Below are positions 25,782-33,732 of a stretch of DNA of 64,000 bases, piece after piece. Under the pieces are notes generated by a model. The model was not told the DNA's origin. It searched no databases and was given only the letters and a program-made list of their open reading frames with translations. This DNA comes from Nocardiopsis flavescens (GTDB lineage Bacteria > Actinomycetota > Actinomycetes > Streptosporangiales > Streptosporangiaceae), in contig NZ_FQZK01000010.1 in assembly GCF_900141985.1 (NCBI RefSeq), positions 62,001 to 126,000 on the forward strand, in the 5' to 3' direction. How positions within the stretch are numbered: position 1 is the first letter of the stretch; each line of letters starts with the position of its first letter. Made by a program: the position numbers and the translations under genes.

Positions 25782-26993
25782 CTAACGCGGTACCCCGGCC
25801 CGGCGGCGCGCAGCACGCGCGCCCAGCCCGCGCAGCAGCACCTCGAAGGGGCCGCGCACCCCCTTCCTCTCCATGAGCGCGGCCGCCGCGACGGTGGCCA
25901 GCCACAGGCAGAGGGCGAACAGGGCGGTGGTCGCCTCGGTGAGGTGTGCGGCCAGGCCCAGCCCCCACAGGGAGAGGACGGGCGCCATGACGAGGGAATG
26001 GGTGAGGTAGCCGCTCAGGGACCTCTTGCCCAGCGCGGCGACCGCGGCGACCGGGCGGGGGGTGCGGCCGCGGCGGGTGAACCGGTCGGCGGCGAGCACG
26101 AACAGGGCGGCGTACCCCAGTCCTCCCGCGAGCCCCGAGGTCCAGGCCAGCAGGAACAGCGCCGCCTCGGCGGCTCCCGAGGCCGGTTCGAGCACGCCGA
26201 CGTGCGCCAGCGCGGAGGGCAGCGCGCCCGCCAGCCCCAGACCGACCCCGGCGGCTGCCGCGGTGGCGACCAGGCGGCGGTGGCGGTGCGGCTCCTCCAG
26301 GATCCCCCGCCGGGCCGTCCACATGCCGGCCAGGACCGCCGTGGGCATCACGACGCCGAACGCGTTGACGAACAGCAGGAAGCCCCAGCCCGTCAGGCGG
26401 GAGACGACGGAGGCGGGGTAGTCGGCGGTGCCGGAGCCGTTGAGGCCGAGCTCCTCGGGCGGGGGGCCCGCCGCGGGGGGCGTCCCGGCGGCCGGCAGCA
26501 GTGCGGAGGCGGCCAGGACCGCGGCCGACACCAGGAAGGCCGCGGCGAGCAGACCCGCGCCGGTGAGGACCGCGGCCCTCAACCGGCGTTCGCTCCGGCC
26601 CAGGAACAGGGCGCACAGGACCAGGCCGACGATGCCGTAGGCGGCCAGGACCTCGCTGCCCATCAGCAGCGCGGCATGCACGGCCCCGAAGGCGAGGAGC
26701 CACCGGTTGCGCGAGCGGATCACGGCCCGCGCACGGTCCTCGCCCAGCTCCGCGGAGCGGGCCGCGTAGGCGCGGGCGAGCCCGTAGCCGACGAGGAAGG
26801 CGAACAGCGGGTACACGCGGACGTCGAGCAGGGCGAGCATCGCGAAACGGACGGCCTGGTCGGCCAGGGGGGTCGCCGAGGTACCGCCCCCGGCGGCGGC
26901 GACCCCGTGGTAGAAGATCGCGGCGTTGGACAGCACGATGAGCAGCAGCATCCCGCCCCGTGCGAAGTCGGGTGCCAGCAGTCGTCCGTCCAT
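25782..26993 (-). CDS. DUF418 domain-containing membrane protein
   Basis: A 403-residue integral membrane protein with about ten TM segments. It starts MDGRLLAPDFARGGMLLLIV (the family R-G-x-A-L pattern), has RWLLAFGAVHAALL in the middle and a C-terminal DUF418 region with GKRSLSGYLTHSLVMAPVL. DUF418 proteins are uncharacterised but common and resemble acyltransferase-like membrane enzymes. The ATG at 26991-26993 follows GAGGAAG; a GTG two codons upstream lacks spacing. Operon with the TetR gene 9 nt downstream. Confidence 0.88.
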   Translation of the reverse strand: MDGRLLAPDFARGGMLLLIVLSNAAIFYHGVAAAGGGTSATPLADQAVRFAMLALLDVRVYPLFAFLVGYGLARAYAARSAELGEDRARAVIRSRNRWLLAFGAVHAALLMGSEVLAAYGIVGLVLCALFLGRSERRLRAAVLTGAGLLAAAFLVSAAVLAASALLPAAGTPPAAGPPPEELGLNGSGTADYPASVVSRLTGWGFLLFVNAFGVVMPTAVLAGMWTARRGILEEPHRHRRLVATAAAAGVGLGLAGALPSALAHVGVLEPASGAAEAALFLLAWTSGLAGGLGYAALFVLAADRFTRRGRTPRPVAAVAALGKRSLSGYLTHSLVMAPVLSLWGLGLAAHLTEATTALFALCLWLATVAAAALMERKGVRGPFEVLLRGLGARAARRRAGVPR

Positions 26994-27007
26994 CGGCACT
27001 TCCTCTC

Positions 27008-27038
27008 TGAACGGTGTTCAATAATTGAACGGTGTTCA
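27008..27038. promoter_or_regulatory. Duplicated 13-bp TetR-type operator
   Basis: TGAACGGTGTTCA occurs twice exactly (27008-27020 and 27026-27038), each copy a TGAAC-N3-GTTCA dyad, centred 18 bp apart. It sits 15-45 nt upstream of the DUF418-TetR operon and about 60 nt upstream of the divergent acetyltransferase gene, so either or both may be controlled by that TetR. Confidence 0.78.
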
Positions 27039-27096
27039 GAACTTTAGACCGCGCGCCCTCCCGGCACAAGGGGGTGCGCGGGAGCATGATGGGTGC

Positions 27097-27435
27097 ATGG
27101 CGGACGACAGGCCCAGGGTGGCCGAGGCTGCGGACCGGTACACGATCAGCACGGACGGGAACGTCGTGGGGTACACGAAGTTCGTGGACCCCGACGACCG
27201 GCGGCGGATCTTCTTCCACACGGAGATCGGCGAGCGTTACTCCGACCGGGGGTGGGCGGGGACGCTGGTCGCGGAGGCACTGGCGGAGACCCGCGCGCTG
27301 GGCCTGAAAATCGTCCCGGTCTGCCCGTACGTGGCCCGGTACGTCAGGGAGCACCACGACTTCGACGACGCCCTGCTCGACGTGACGCCGCAGGATCTGG
27401 AACTCGTGCGCTCCCTCCCGCACCAGCAGGAGTGA
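27097..27435 (+). CDS. YjdJ-type GNAT N-acetyltransferase
   Basis: A 112-residue single-domain acetyltransferase of the short YjdJ/GCN5-related type. RIFFHTEIGERYSDRGWAGT contains the shortened acetyl-CoA-binding turn (ERYSDRGWAGTLV), followed by AEALAETRALGLKIVPVCPY and YVREHHDF, the family's characteristic Cys-Pro-Tyr and HHDF/HPEY positions. The ATG at 27097 is chosen for family length. Divergent from the DUF418-TetR operon. Substrate unknown. Confidence 0.85.
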   Translation: MADDRPRVAEAADRYTISTDGNVVGYTKFVDPDDRRRIFFHTEIGERYSDRGWAGTLVAEALAETRALGLKIVPVCPYVARYVREHHDFDDALLDVTPQDLELVRSLPHQQE

Positions 27436-27984
27436 GGGCCGCCGCGCCCCGGCGGGCGGGCGGACACGCGCACCGGTCCGCCCTGCGCCGGCCGCTCCCG
27501 AACGGCCCGCCCCGGGTCGACGGCCGGGAGCGCGTCGGCCGGGGGTGCGGTGGCCGGCGCCACCGCCGTCGAGCAGGCCGGGGCGAAGAACGGCCGCGGG
27601 GCGGGGCCGCCCCCTCCCGGGAGTACGGGGACCGGGGACCCGGCGCCGGGACCGGCCCGACCAGGGGGCCGGCGGCGGGGACGGCCCCGCGGGTGCGGTG
27701 CCCGGGCCCCGCGCACCGACCCCTCCCCCGCCGGCCGCAGCGTTACCACCCGCGTCCCGCCCGCCCCCTCCGCCCCTCGCCCGTGCGGCCGGTCCGCGCG
27801 GACGGGGGCCGCACGGCGCGCGGCGCGTTCCCGCGCCCGCGACCGTGCGCCCCGCCCGGGCGCGGCACGCGGGGGTGATCCGCGCCACGATCGGCGGCCG
27901 GGGCGTGCCACCGGGGTTGAACACTGTTTACCCTGGTGGTGAACAACTGTTCACCCCCTCGCCCGCCCCTTCCCCGGAGGTCCC
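27436..27984. other. Intergenic region upstream of an MFS gene
   Basis: 549 bases. No frame has a credible ORF despite length, because of extreme GC bias. The last 70 bases hold the operator at 27917-27955 and a likely promoter for the MFS gene. Nothing else is identifiable. Confidence 0.4.
27917..27955. promoter_or_regulatory. TetR-type operator upstream of MFS gene
   Basis: GGTGAACA-AC-TGTTCACC (27938-27955) is a dyad with perfect 8-bp arms around a 2-bp centre. A weaker copy, TTGAACA-CT-GTTTAC, lies just upstream (27917-27931). It precedes the MFS-TetR operon by 30 nt. Confidence 0.72.
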
Positions 27985-29502
27985 ATGTCGTCCGCACCGC
28001 GGGGACCCGCCTGGTTCACCACCGGCGTCCTCACCCTCTGCGGCATGATCGTCTCCCTCCAGCAGACCCTGGTCATCCCGCTGCTCCCGGACCTGCCCGA
28101 GATCCTGGGGGTGTCCGCCGACGACGCGTCCTGGCTGGTCACCGCCACCCTGCTGGCCGGAGCCGTGTCCACCCCGATCGTCGCCCGCATGGCCGACATG
28201 TACGGCAAGCGCCGCATGCTGCTGCTCTCGCTCGGGGTGATGACGGCCGGTTCCCTCATCGCCGCCGTGGGCGGGAGCTTCGTACCGCTGCTCGTCGGGC
28301 GCGCCATGCAGGGGTTCGGGGCCTCGCTCATCCCCGTCGGCATCAGCATCATGCGCGAACAGCTGCCCCGGGAGCGGCTCGCCGGGGGCATCGCGCTGAT
28401 GAGCGCGACGCTGGGCATCGGCGGCGCGCTCGGGCTCCCGCTGTCCGGGGTGCTCTACGGCGCGTTCGGGTGGACGTCCCTGTTCTGGTCGACCGCCGCC
28501 GTGGGCGCGGTGCTCATCGTGTTCATCCGGCTGGCGGTGGCCGAGTCCCCGCAGCGCTCCCCCGGCCGCTTCGACGTCGTGGGCGCGCTGGTGCTGTCCG
28601 TCTTCCTGGTGTGCCTGCTGCTGGCCCTGTCCAAGGGCGCCTCCTGGGGCTGGGGCGGGCCGCGGGTGCTCGTCCTGGGCGCGGTGTCGGTCCTGTCCCT
28701 GGCCCTGTGGATCCCGCTCCAGCTCAGGACCCGCGCCCCCATGGTGGACCTGCGCACGGCGGTACTGCCGCCGGTGCTGCTCACCAACGTCGCGTCGTTC
28801 TTCGCCGGGTTCGCGATGCTCCTCAACAGCCTGATCACCACCCAGGAGCTCCAGGTGCCGACCGACACCGGATACGGCCTGGCGCTGCCGGTGGTCACCG
28901 CCGGTCTCCTCATGGTGCCGGGCGGGCTGATGATGCTGGTGTTCTCCCCGGTCTCCAGCCGCATGCTCAACCGGTGGGGCGGCAAGCCCACCCTGGTCGC
29001 CGGGCTGGCCGTCATGGGGCTGACCTACGCGGGCCGGGTGCTGGCCCCCGACTCGGTCGCCAACGCCGTGGTGGGCAGCACCCTGGTCAGCGTGGGCACG
29101 GCCATCTCCTTCGCGGCGATGCCGGTCCTCATCATGAGCGCCGTGCCGCGGAGCGAGACCGCCTCCGCCAACGGGGTCAACTCGCTGGTCCGCGCGCTGG
29201 GCACCTCCTCGGCCAGCGCGCTGCTCGCGCTGCTGTTCGCGTCGCTGACCGTCTCCGTGGACGGGGTCACCTACCCGTCGGCGGCGGGCATGGACGCCGC
29301 GCTGTGGGCGGGCGCCGCGGTCTGCGTCGCGGGCACGGCCTTCGGCCTGTTCATCCCGGTGCGGGGGTACGAGGCCGAGCCCGACCCCGTCCCGGGCCCC
29401 GTGGCCGAAAGCGGCGGCGCGAGCGGTTCGCCCGACCGCGCCGCACCGGTGCCCGGAGGGGCCGGTTACCCTCGTCCTCCCCGGGAACCCACGGGGACCT
29501 GA
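27985..29502 (+). CDS. MFS transporter, DHA2-like
   Basis: A 505-residue major facilitator transporter with 14 predicted TM segments. LQQTLVIPLLPDLPEILGVS marks TM1, ARMADMYGKRRMLLLSLGVM is the loop 2-3 motif, and GGALGLPLSGVLYGAFGWTS matches antiporter motif C. An efflux pump for a drug or metabolite is likely. The ATG at 27985 follows GGAGGTCCC. It is followed by a TetR gene 19 nt downstream and preceded by a TetR-type palindrome, forming a self-contained regulated efflux unit. Confidence 0.92.
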   Translation: MSSAPRGPAWFTTGVLTLCGMIVSLQQTLVIPLLPDLPEILGVSADDASWLVTATLLAGAVSTPIVARMADMYGKRRMLLLSLGVMTAGSLIAAVGGSFVPLLVGRAMQGFGASLIPVGISIMREQLPRERLAGGIALMSATLGIGGALGLPLSGVLYGAFGWTSLFWSTAAVGAVLIVFIRLAVAESPQRSPGRFDVVGALVLSVFLVCLLLALSKGASWGWGGPRVLVLGAVSVLSLALWIPLQLRTRAPMVDLRTAVLPPVLLTNVASFFAGFAMLLNSLITTQELQVPTDTGYGLALPVVTAGLLMVPGGLMMLVFSPVSSRMLNRWGGKPTLVAGLAVMGLTYAGRVLAPDSVANAVVGSTLVSVGTAISFAAMPVLIMSAVPRSETASANGVNSLVRALGTSSASALLALLFASLTVSVDGVTYPSAAGMDAALWAGAAVCVAGTAFGLFIPVRGYEAEPDPVPGPVAESGGASGSPDRAAPVPGGAGYPRPPREPTGT

Positions 29503-29521
29503 ACGCCGGGAGCCGCGCACC

Positions 29522-30067
29522 GTGACCAGAACCGACAGCCGTGAGGCGATCATCGCCGCCGCCCGCGCCCTCTTCAGCGAGCACGGGTACAAGGGCGTGA
29601 CCGTCCGCGACATCGCCGCGGCGGCGGGCGTCTCCCCGGCCCTGGTCATCAAGCACTACGGCAGCAAGGCCGAGCTCTTCAACGCCCTCGGACCGCATCG
29701 CATCCCCCTGGGAGAGCTCGACCTGCCCCGGTCGGCCCTGGGCCGGGCCCTGGTGCAGAAGGTCCTCACCCGCCGGGAGCACTGCCTGCCGGAGAACTGG
29801 CTGCTGGCCACCGCACGGGCCCGCGAGTCCGCCGAGGAGGGGTTCGGGGCGGACGGCGGCGAACTGCTGGACAGCGTCGCCCGCGTCATCGGCGACACCA
29901 CCCCGGACCGGCGGCACGCGGCCGCGGTCGCGTGCCAGATGATCGGCCTCGCCGAAGGGCTGCGGGTGGTGGGGCTGTTCCAGGGGATCCCCGACGCGGA
30001 GCTGCTCGACCTGTACGCCCCGGGGGTGCAGGCACACGTCGACGCCTGCCCGGCCCCCGACGCGTGA
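29522..30067 (+). CDS. TetR family transcriptional regulator
   Basis: A 181-residue TetR protein. HTH: REAIIAAARALFSEHGYKGV then TVRDIAAAAGVSPALVIKHY. The C-terminal domain includes the TetR_C_17-like RREHCLPENWLLATARARES. GTG start at 29522, 19 nt after the MFS gene, so it is co-transcribed and should repress the MFS promoter through the palindrome at 27938-27955. The ligand is presumably the exported compound. Confidence 0.9.
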   Translation: MTRTDSREAIIAAARALFSEHGYKGVTVRDIAAAAGVSPALVIKHYGSKAELFNALGPHRIPLGELDLPRSALGRALVQKVLTRREHCLPENWLLATARARESAEEGFGADGGELLDSVARVIGDTTPDRRHAAAVACQMIGLAEGLRVVGLFQGIPDAELLDLYAPGVQAHVDACPAPDA

Positions 30068-30104
30068 GGGGGCGCGGCCCGCCGCGGCGGGCCGCGCCCC
30101 CTCA
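30065..30104. terminator. 40-bp palindrome spanning two stop codons
   Basis: Arms of 19 bp (30065-30083 with 30086-30104) around a 2-nt centre. The TGA of the TetR gene begins the left arm and the TGA of the convergent SDR gene, on the other strand, begins the right arm. It serves as a bidirectional terminator. Confidence 0.85.
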
Positions 30105-30911
30105 GGCCGGGCCCTCCCCGAGCCCGGCGAGGATCCGGTGGTAGAGCCCGCCCGCGGTGAGGCCGCCGTCCACGACGACCTCGGTGCCGGTGACGTACCG
30201 CGCGGCGTCGGAGAGCAGGAACAGCACGACGCCGGCCACCTCCTCCGGGTCGGCCACCCGCCCCGCCGGGACCGAGCGCAGGCTCTCCTGGACGAAGCGG
30301 TCGCTTCCCGAGAGCAGCAGCGGGGTCTCCACCAGCCCGGGGTGCAGCGAGTTCACCCGCACCCCGCGGTCCGCGTACTCCAGCGCCCCGGTCTTGCTGA
30401 TCCCCCGCACGCCCCACTTGGCGGCGGCGTACCCCGCGGAGAAGTAGCCGGTCATCCCGGCGATCGAGGACACGTTGACCACCGATCCGCCGCCGGAGGC
30501 GCCGAGCAGGGACGCCGTGTACTTCATCCCGTAGAACACCCCCGACAGGTTGACGTCGAGGACGCGCCGCCAGTCCTCGTCGGTGGTGTCGGAGATGCCG
30601 AACCGGTGGCTGACCCCCGCGTTGTTGACCAGGCCGTGGAGCGCGCCGTCGGTCCGCCCGACCAGCTCCGCGGCCTCGCGCCACCCCTGCGGGTCGGTGA
30701 CGTCGAGCCGGACCGCCCGGGCCCTGCCCCCGGCGTCGCGGACCTGCGCGGCCACCTCCTCGGCTCCGGGTCCGGAGATGTCGGCGACCCAGGTCAGGGC
30801 GCCCTCCCGGCCCAGGGCCAGTGCCTCGGCCCGGCCCATGCCGCTGGCGGCGCCGGTCACCAGCACCACGCGGCCGTCGAGCCCGTGCGCCCCCGGCGTC
30901 CCGGCCGCCAT
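30102..30911 (-). CDS. SDR family NAD(P)-dependent oxidoreductase
   Basis: A 269-residue classical SDR. VVLVTGAASGMGRAEALALG (TGxxxGxG), DVTD, LVNNAGVSH, NVSSIAGMTG and YAAAKWG (catalytic YxxxK), ending DGGLTAGG. It is the last gene of an IclR-associated operon; its ATG overlaps the transporter stop codon by one base (TGATG). Probably oxidises an alcohol intermediate in the operon's catabolic pathway. Confidence 0.92.
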   Translation of the reverse strand: MAAGTPGAHGLDGRVVLVTGAASGMGRAEALALGREGALTWVADISGPGAEEVAAQVRDAGGRARAVRLDVTDPQGWREAAELVGRTDGALHGLVNNAGVSHRFGISDTTDEDWRRVLDVNLSGVFYGMKYTASLLGASGGGSVVNVSSIAGMTGYFSAGYAAAKWGVRGISKTGALEYADRGVRVNSLHPGLVETPLLLSGSDRFVQESLRSVPAGRVADPEEVAGVVLFLLSDAARYVTGTEVVVDGGLTAGGLYHRILAGLGEGPA

Positions 30912-32230
30912 CAGTCGACCCTCAGCTCGGTGCCGCGCGTCTCGGCGGTGAACAGGACCGCGACCAGCGTGATGACCGCGGTGAGGACGAAGTACCCGGC
31001 CGGCGCCAGGGGGTTGCCCGTGGCACCGATCAGCCAGGTGGCGATGAACGGTGCCGTCCCGCCCAGCAGGGTGTTCGTGACGTTGTTGCCCAGGGCGATC
31101 CCGCTGTAGCGGGTGGAGGCGCCCAGCATCTCGGCGTAGGTGACGAACGAGGCCCCGTTGACGATCGAGACGCACACGAACAGCACGGACTGGCCGACGA
31201 TCGCCGCCCAGGCCGGGCCGGCCGACATCATCATGAACATCGGGAAGCCCAGGAGGATCGCCCCGACGCTGCCGATGAGGATCACCTTGCGGCGGCCGAT
31301 CGTGTCGGCCAGGAACCCGGACAGGGGCAGGGTGGCGGCTCCCACCACCATCGCGACCGCGGTGGAGGTGAAGGCCACCTGCGAGGAGTGGCCCGCGGTG
31401 GTCTGGAGGTAGGTGGCGGCGTACACCGAGACGATGTAGTAGCCGCCGGTGATGACCGCGCCCAGGCCGATGATCTTGAGGACCGACCGCCAGTTGGTGA
31501 CCAGCAGGGTCTTGATCGGCATCTTCTCGGTCTCGCCCTGCTCGGAGAGCTCCTTGAACTGCGGGGTGTCCTCCAGGTGGTTGCGGATGTAGAGGCCGAT
31601 GACGCCGATGGGCAGGCTGAGCAGGAACGGGATCCGCCAGGCCCAGTCCAGCATCTGCTGCTCGGTGAACAGCGAGGTGGCGGCGAGGGCCACCAGGGCG
31701 GCGAAGAGGGAGCCGAAGTAGGTCCCGGAGTTGACGAGAGAGGTCTGGGTGGCGCGCCAGCGGGCCGGGGCCGACTCCGCCACGAAGGCGTTGGCGCCGC
31801 CCAGCTCGCCACCCGCCGCGAAGCCCTGCATGCAGCGGCACAGCACGAGCAGGACCGTCGCCCACACCCCGAGGGTGAAGTAGTTGGGCAGGATGCCGAT
31901 GAGCGCCGTCGCCAGCACCATCAGCAGGATGGTCCAGGACAGGGCCTTGCGGCGGCCGTACTTGTCGCCGATGTGCCCGAAGACGATCCCGCCGGGCACC
32001 CGCATGAAGAACGCCACCGCGAAGGCGGCGAAGGTCCCCAGCAGGGACGCCGTGGGATCGTCCGAGACGAAGAAGAGCATCGCCACGAACGTGGCCATGT
32101 AGCCGTAGATGCCGAAGTCGTAGTACTCGACGACGGTGCCGATGACGGCCGCGCGGATGACCTTCACCCGGGACTGGAACCCGGTGTCGCCGCTCCCCGC
32201 CGGGTCCGACGGTCGTTGGTCCAGTGTCAT
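30911..32230 (-). CDS. MFS transporter, metabolite:H+ symporter (MHS) family
   Basis: A 439-residue importer with 12 TM segments. AAVIGTVVEYYDFGIYGYMA and GHIGDKYGRRKALSWTILLM are the MHS signatures (as in KgtP, ProP, ShiA), and CRCMQGFAAGGELGGANAFV follows. These proteins bring in organic acids or zwitterions with protons. Placed between two oxidoreductase genes in an IclR-linked operon, it should import the pathway's substrate or a related acid. Confidence 0.92.
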   Translation of the reverse strand: MTLDQRPSDPAGSGDTGFQSRVKVIRAAVIGTVVEYYDFGIYGYMATFVAMLFFVSDDPTASLLGTFAAFAVAFFMRVPGGIVFGHIGDKYGRRKALSWTILLMVLATALIGILPNYFTLGVWATVLLVLCRCMQGFAAGGELGGANAFVAESAPARWRATQTSLVNSGTYFGSLFAALVALAATSLFTEQQMLDWAWRIPFLLSLPIGVIGLYIRNHLEDTPQFKELSEQGETEKMPIKTLLVTNWRSVLKIIGLGAVITGGYYIVSVYAATYLQTTAGHSSQVAFTSTAVAMVVGAATLPLSGFLADTIGRRKVILIGSVGAILLGFPMFMMMSAGPAWAAIVGQSVLFVCVSIVNGASFVTYAEMLGASTRYSGIALGNNVTNTLLGGTAPFIATWLIGATGNPLAPAGYFVLTAVITLVAVLFTAETRGTELRVD

Positions 32231-32304
32231 GTACGCCTCCTGGGGCGCGAGGGGGTCGGTGCCCGGCGGGCTCCGGCCCCGGTTCCGCTAGGGGGTGCGG
32301 GGCC

Positions 32305-33732
32305 TCAGCCCCGGGGTGCCGCACCGCGGCCGGCGATGCGGCCCATGGTGAGAGCGTTGGCGACCGCGTTGCCGCCGCCGACGTAGCGCAGGCCGAGGAC
32401 TCCGGCCCCCGCCTCGCCCGCGGCGAACAGGCCCGGGACGGGTGTCCCGGTGCGGTCGAGCACGGCGGCGCGGGAGTCGATCTCCAGGCCGGCGTGCGTG
32501 CACACGAGTTCGGCGGGCAGGATGCGCGCCGCGTAGTAGGGGCCCGGGCCGAGGGGGTCCGGCGTGCCCTCGTAGCCCTTGTTCCGCAGGGTGAGGTGGC
32601 GCCGGAAGCGCTCGTCCCGGCCGTGGGGCAGGGCGTCGTTCCAGGTGTCCACCGTGACCTGTAGGGCGTCCGCGGGCACGCCCATCAGCGCGGCCAGCTC
32701 CCGCGGGGTGTCGGCGCGCAGGGTGCGCCCGGCCTCGGCCTCCTCCAGGACGCGCCCGGGGTTCCAGTCGGCGTAACCGGGGGGCAGGGAGAGCCGGGCC
32801 CGCTCGTCGAAGACGCACCAGGCGGACCCGCCGCGGGAGTCGATGATCCCGGCGGAGACCGCGTAGGAGGCGTCCTCGTCCATGAAGCGGCGGCCGGAGC
32901 CGTCCACGTACACGCGCGACACCGGCGGGAACCCCGACTGCCAGTGGTGCATGCGCTGGAAGTAGACGGTCGGCAGCAGCAGGCCCCAGCCCGACCCGGT
33001 GACGGAGGCGCCGACCTGCCCGGCGAAGCGGAGGTGGTCTCCCCGGCTGCCGGGGGCGGCCACGACGAACCCGTGCTCGCCGGCGGCCAGGGCCGCCGGG
33101 TAGTGCTCCTTCAGCAGCTCCGGGTCCCGGGAGAGCCCGCCGGTGGTCACCACGACGGCGCCGGAGCGCACCTCCACGCCGTCCGCGACGACGCCGACGA
33201 CCCGGCCGTCCTCGAACAGGAGTCGCTCGACCCGTGTGTTGAGCACCGTCTCGACCCCGCCCCGGCGGCAGGCCGCGGCCAGCGCGGCGACCAGCCCCTC
33301 GCCCTGGTCGCGGGGGACGTGGCCGCGCCAGACGTCCTCGACCCCCGCCTGGGACAGGCCGGGCGTGTGGGCGTTGCCCGAGGTCCGCGCCGGGATCTCC
33401 ACGCCCAGGCCGATGAGCCACTCCAGGGTGGGACCGGTGTTCTCGCAGAACGCGCGGACGAGGCCGGGCTCCAGCATCCACTGGTTGAGGTCCATGTAGT
33501 GCTGGTAGAACCGGTCGGCGGAGTCCTCGACGCCCAGACCGCGCTGGACGCTGGTCTCCGCGGCGGTGAACAGCCCCGCGGACAGCCGGGTGGACCCTCC
33601 GAGGTCGGGCTCGGCCTCGAACAGCAGGACGGACGCGCCGTGCTCGGTCGCCGTGGCCGCGGCGGCCAGCCCCGCGCCCCCTCCGCCGATGACGACGACG
33701 TCGACGCTCGCGCCGTCCCCGCCGTCAGACAT
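32305..33732 (-). CDS. FAD-dependent oxidoreductase, 3-ketosteroid-dehydrogenase/fumarate-reductase type
   Basis: A 475-residue flavoprotein of the FAD_binding_2 family. The dinucleotide fold VDVVVIGGGGAGLAAAATAT is followed by GGSTRLSAG. A substrate-capping domain and the C-terminal FAD motif GLFAAGEAGAGVLGLRYVGG, GNAVANALTMGRIAG complete it. Members introduce double bonds next to a carbonyl (3-ketosteroid delta1-dehydrogenase and relatives) or reduce fumarate-like substrates. Its ATG overlaps the stop of the upstream SnoaL-SDR gene by 8 nt (ATGTCTGA), so it is coupled. The exact substrate cannot be told. Confidence 0.9.
   Translation of the reverse strand: MSDGGDGASVDVVVIGGGGAGLAAAATATEHGASVLLFEAEPDLGGSTRLSAGLFTAAETSVQRGLGVEDSADRFYQHYMDLNQWMLEPGLVRAFCENTGPTLEWLIGLGVEIPARTSGNAHTPGLSQAGVEDVWRGHVPRDQGEGLVAALAAACRRGGVETVLNTRVERLLFEDGRVVGVVADGVEVRSGAVVVTTGGLSRDPELLKEHYPAALAAGEHGFVVAAPGSRGDHLRFAGQVGASVTGSGWGLLLPTVYFQRMHHWQSGFPPVSRVYVDGSGRRFMDEDASYAVSAGIIDSRGGSAWCVFDERARLSLPPGYADWNPGRVLEEAEAGRTLRADTPRELAALMGVPADALQVTVDTWNDALPHGRDERFRRHLTLRNKGYEGTPDPLGPGPYYAARILPAELVCTHAGLEIDSRAAVLDRTGTPVPGLFAAGEAGAGVLGLRYVGGGNAVANALTMGRIAGRGAAPRG

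Noticed and set aside
23131-27924. A minus-strand open frame of about 1,600 codons
   Set aside because: It runs across at least six recognisable genes in other frames and yields low-complexity sequence; a GC artefact.
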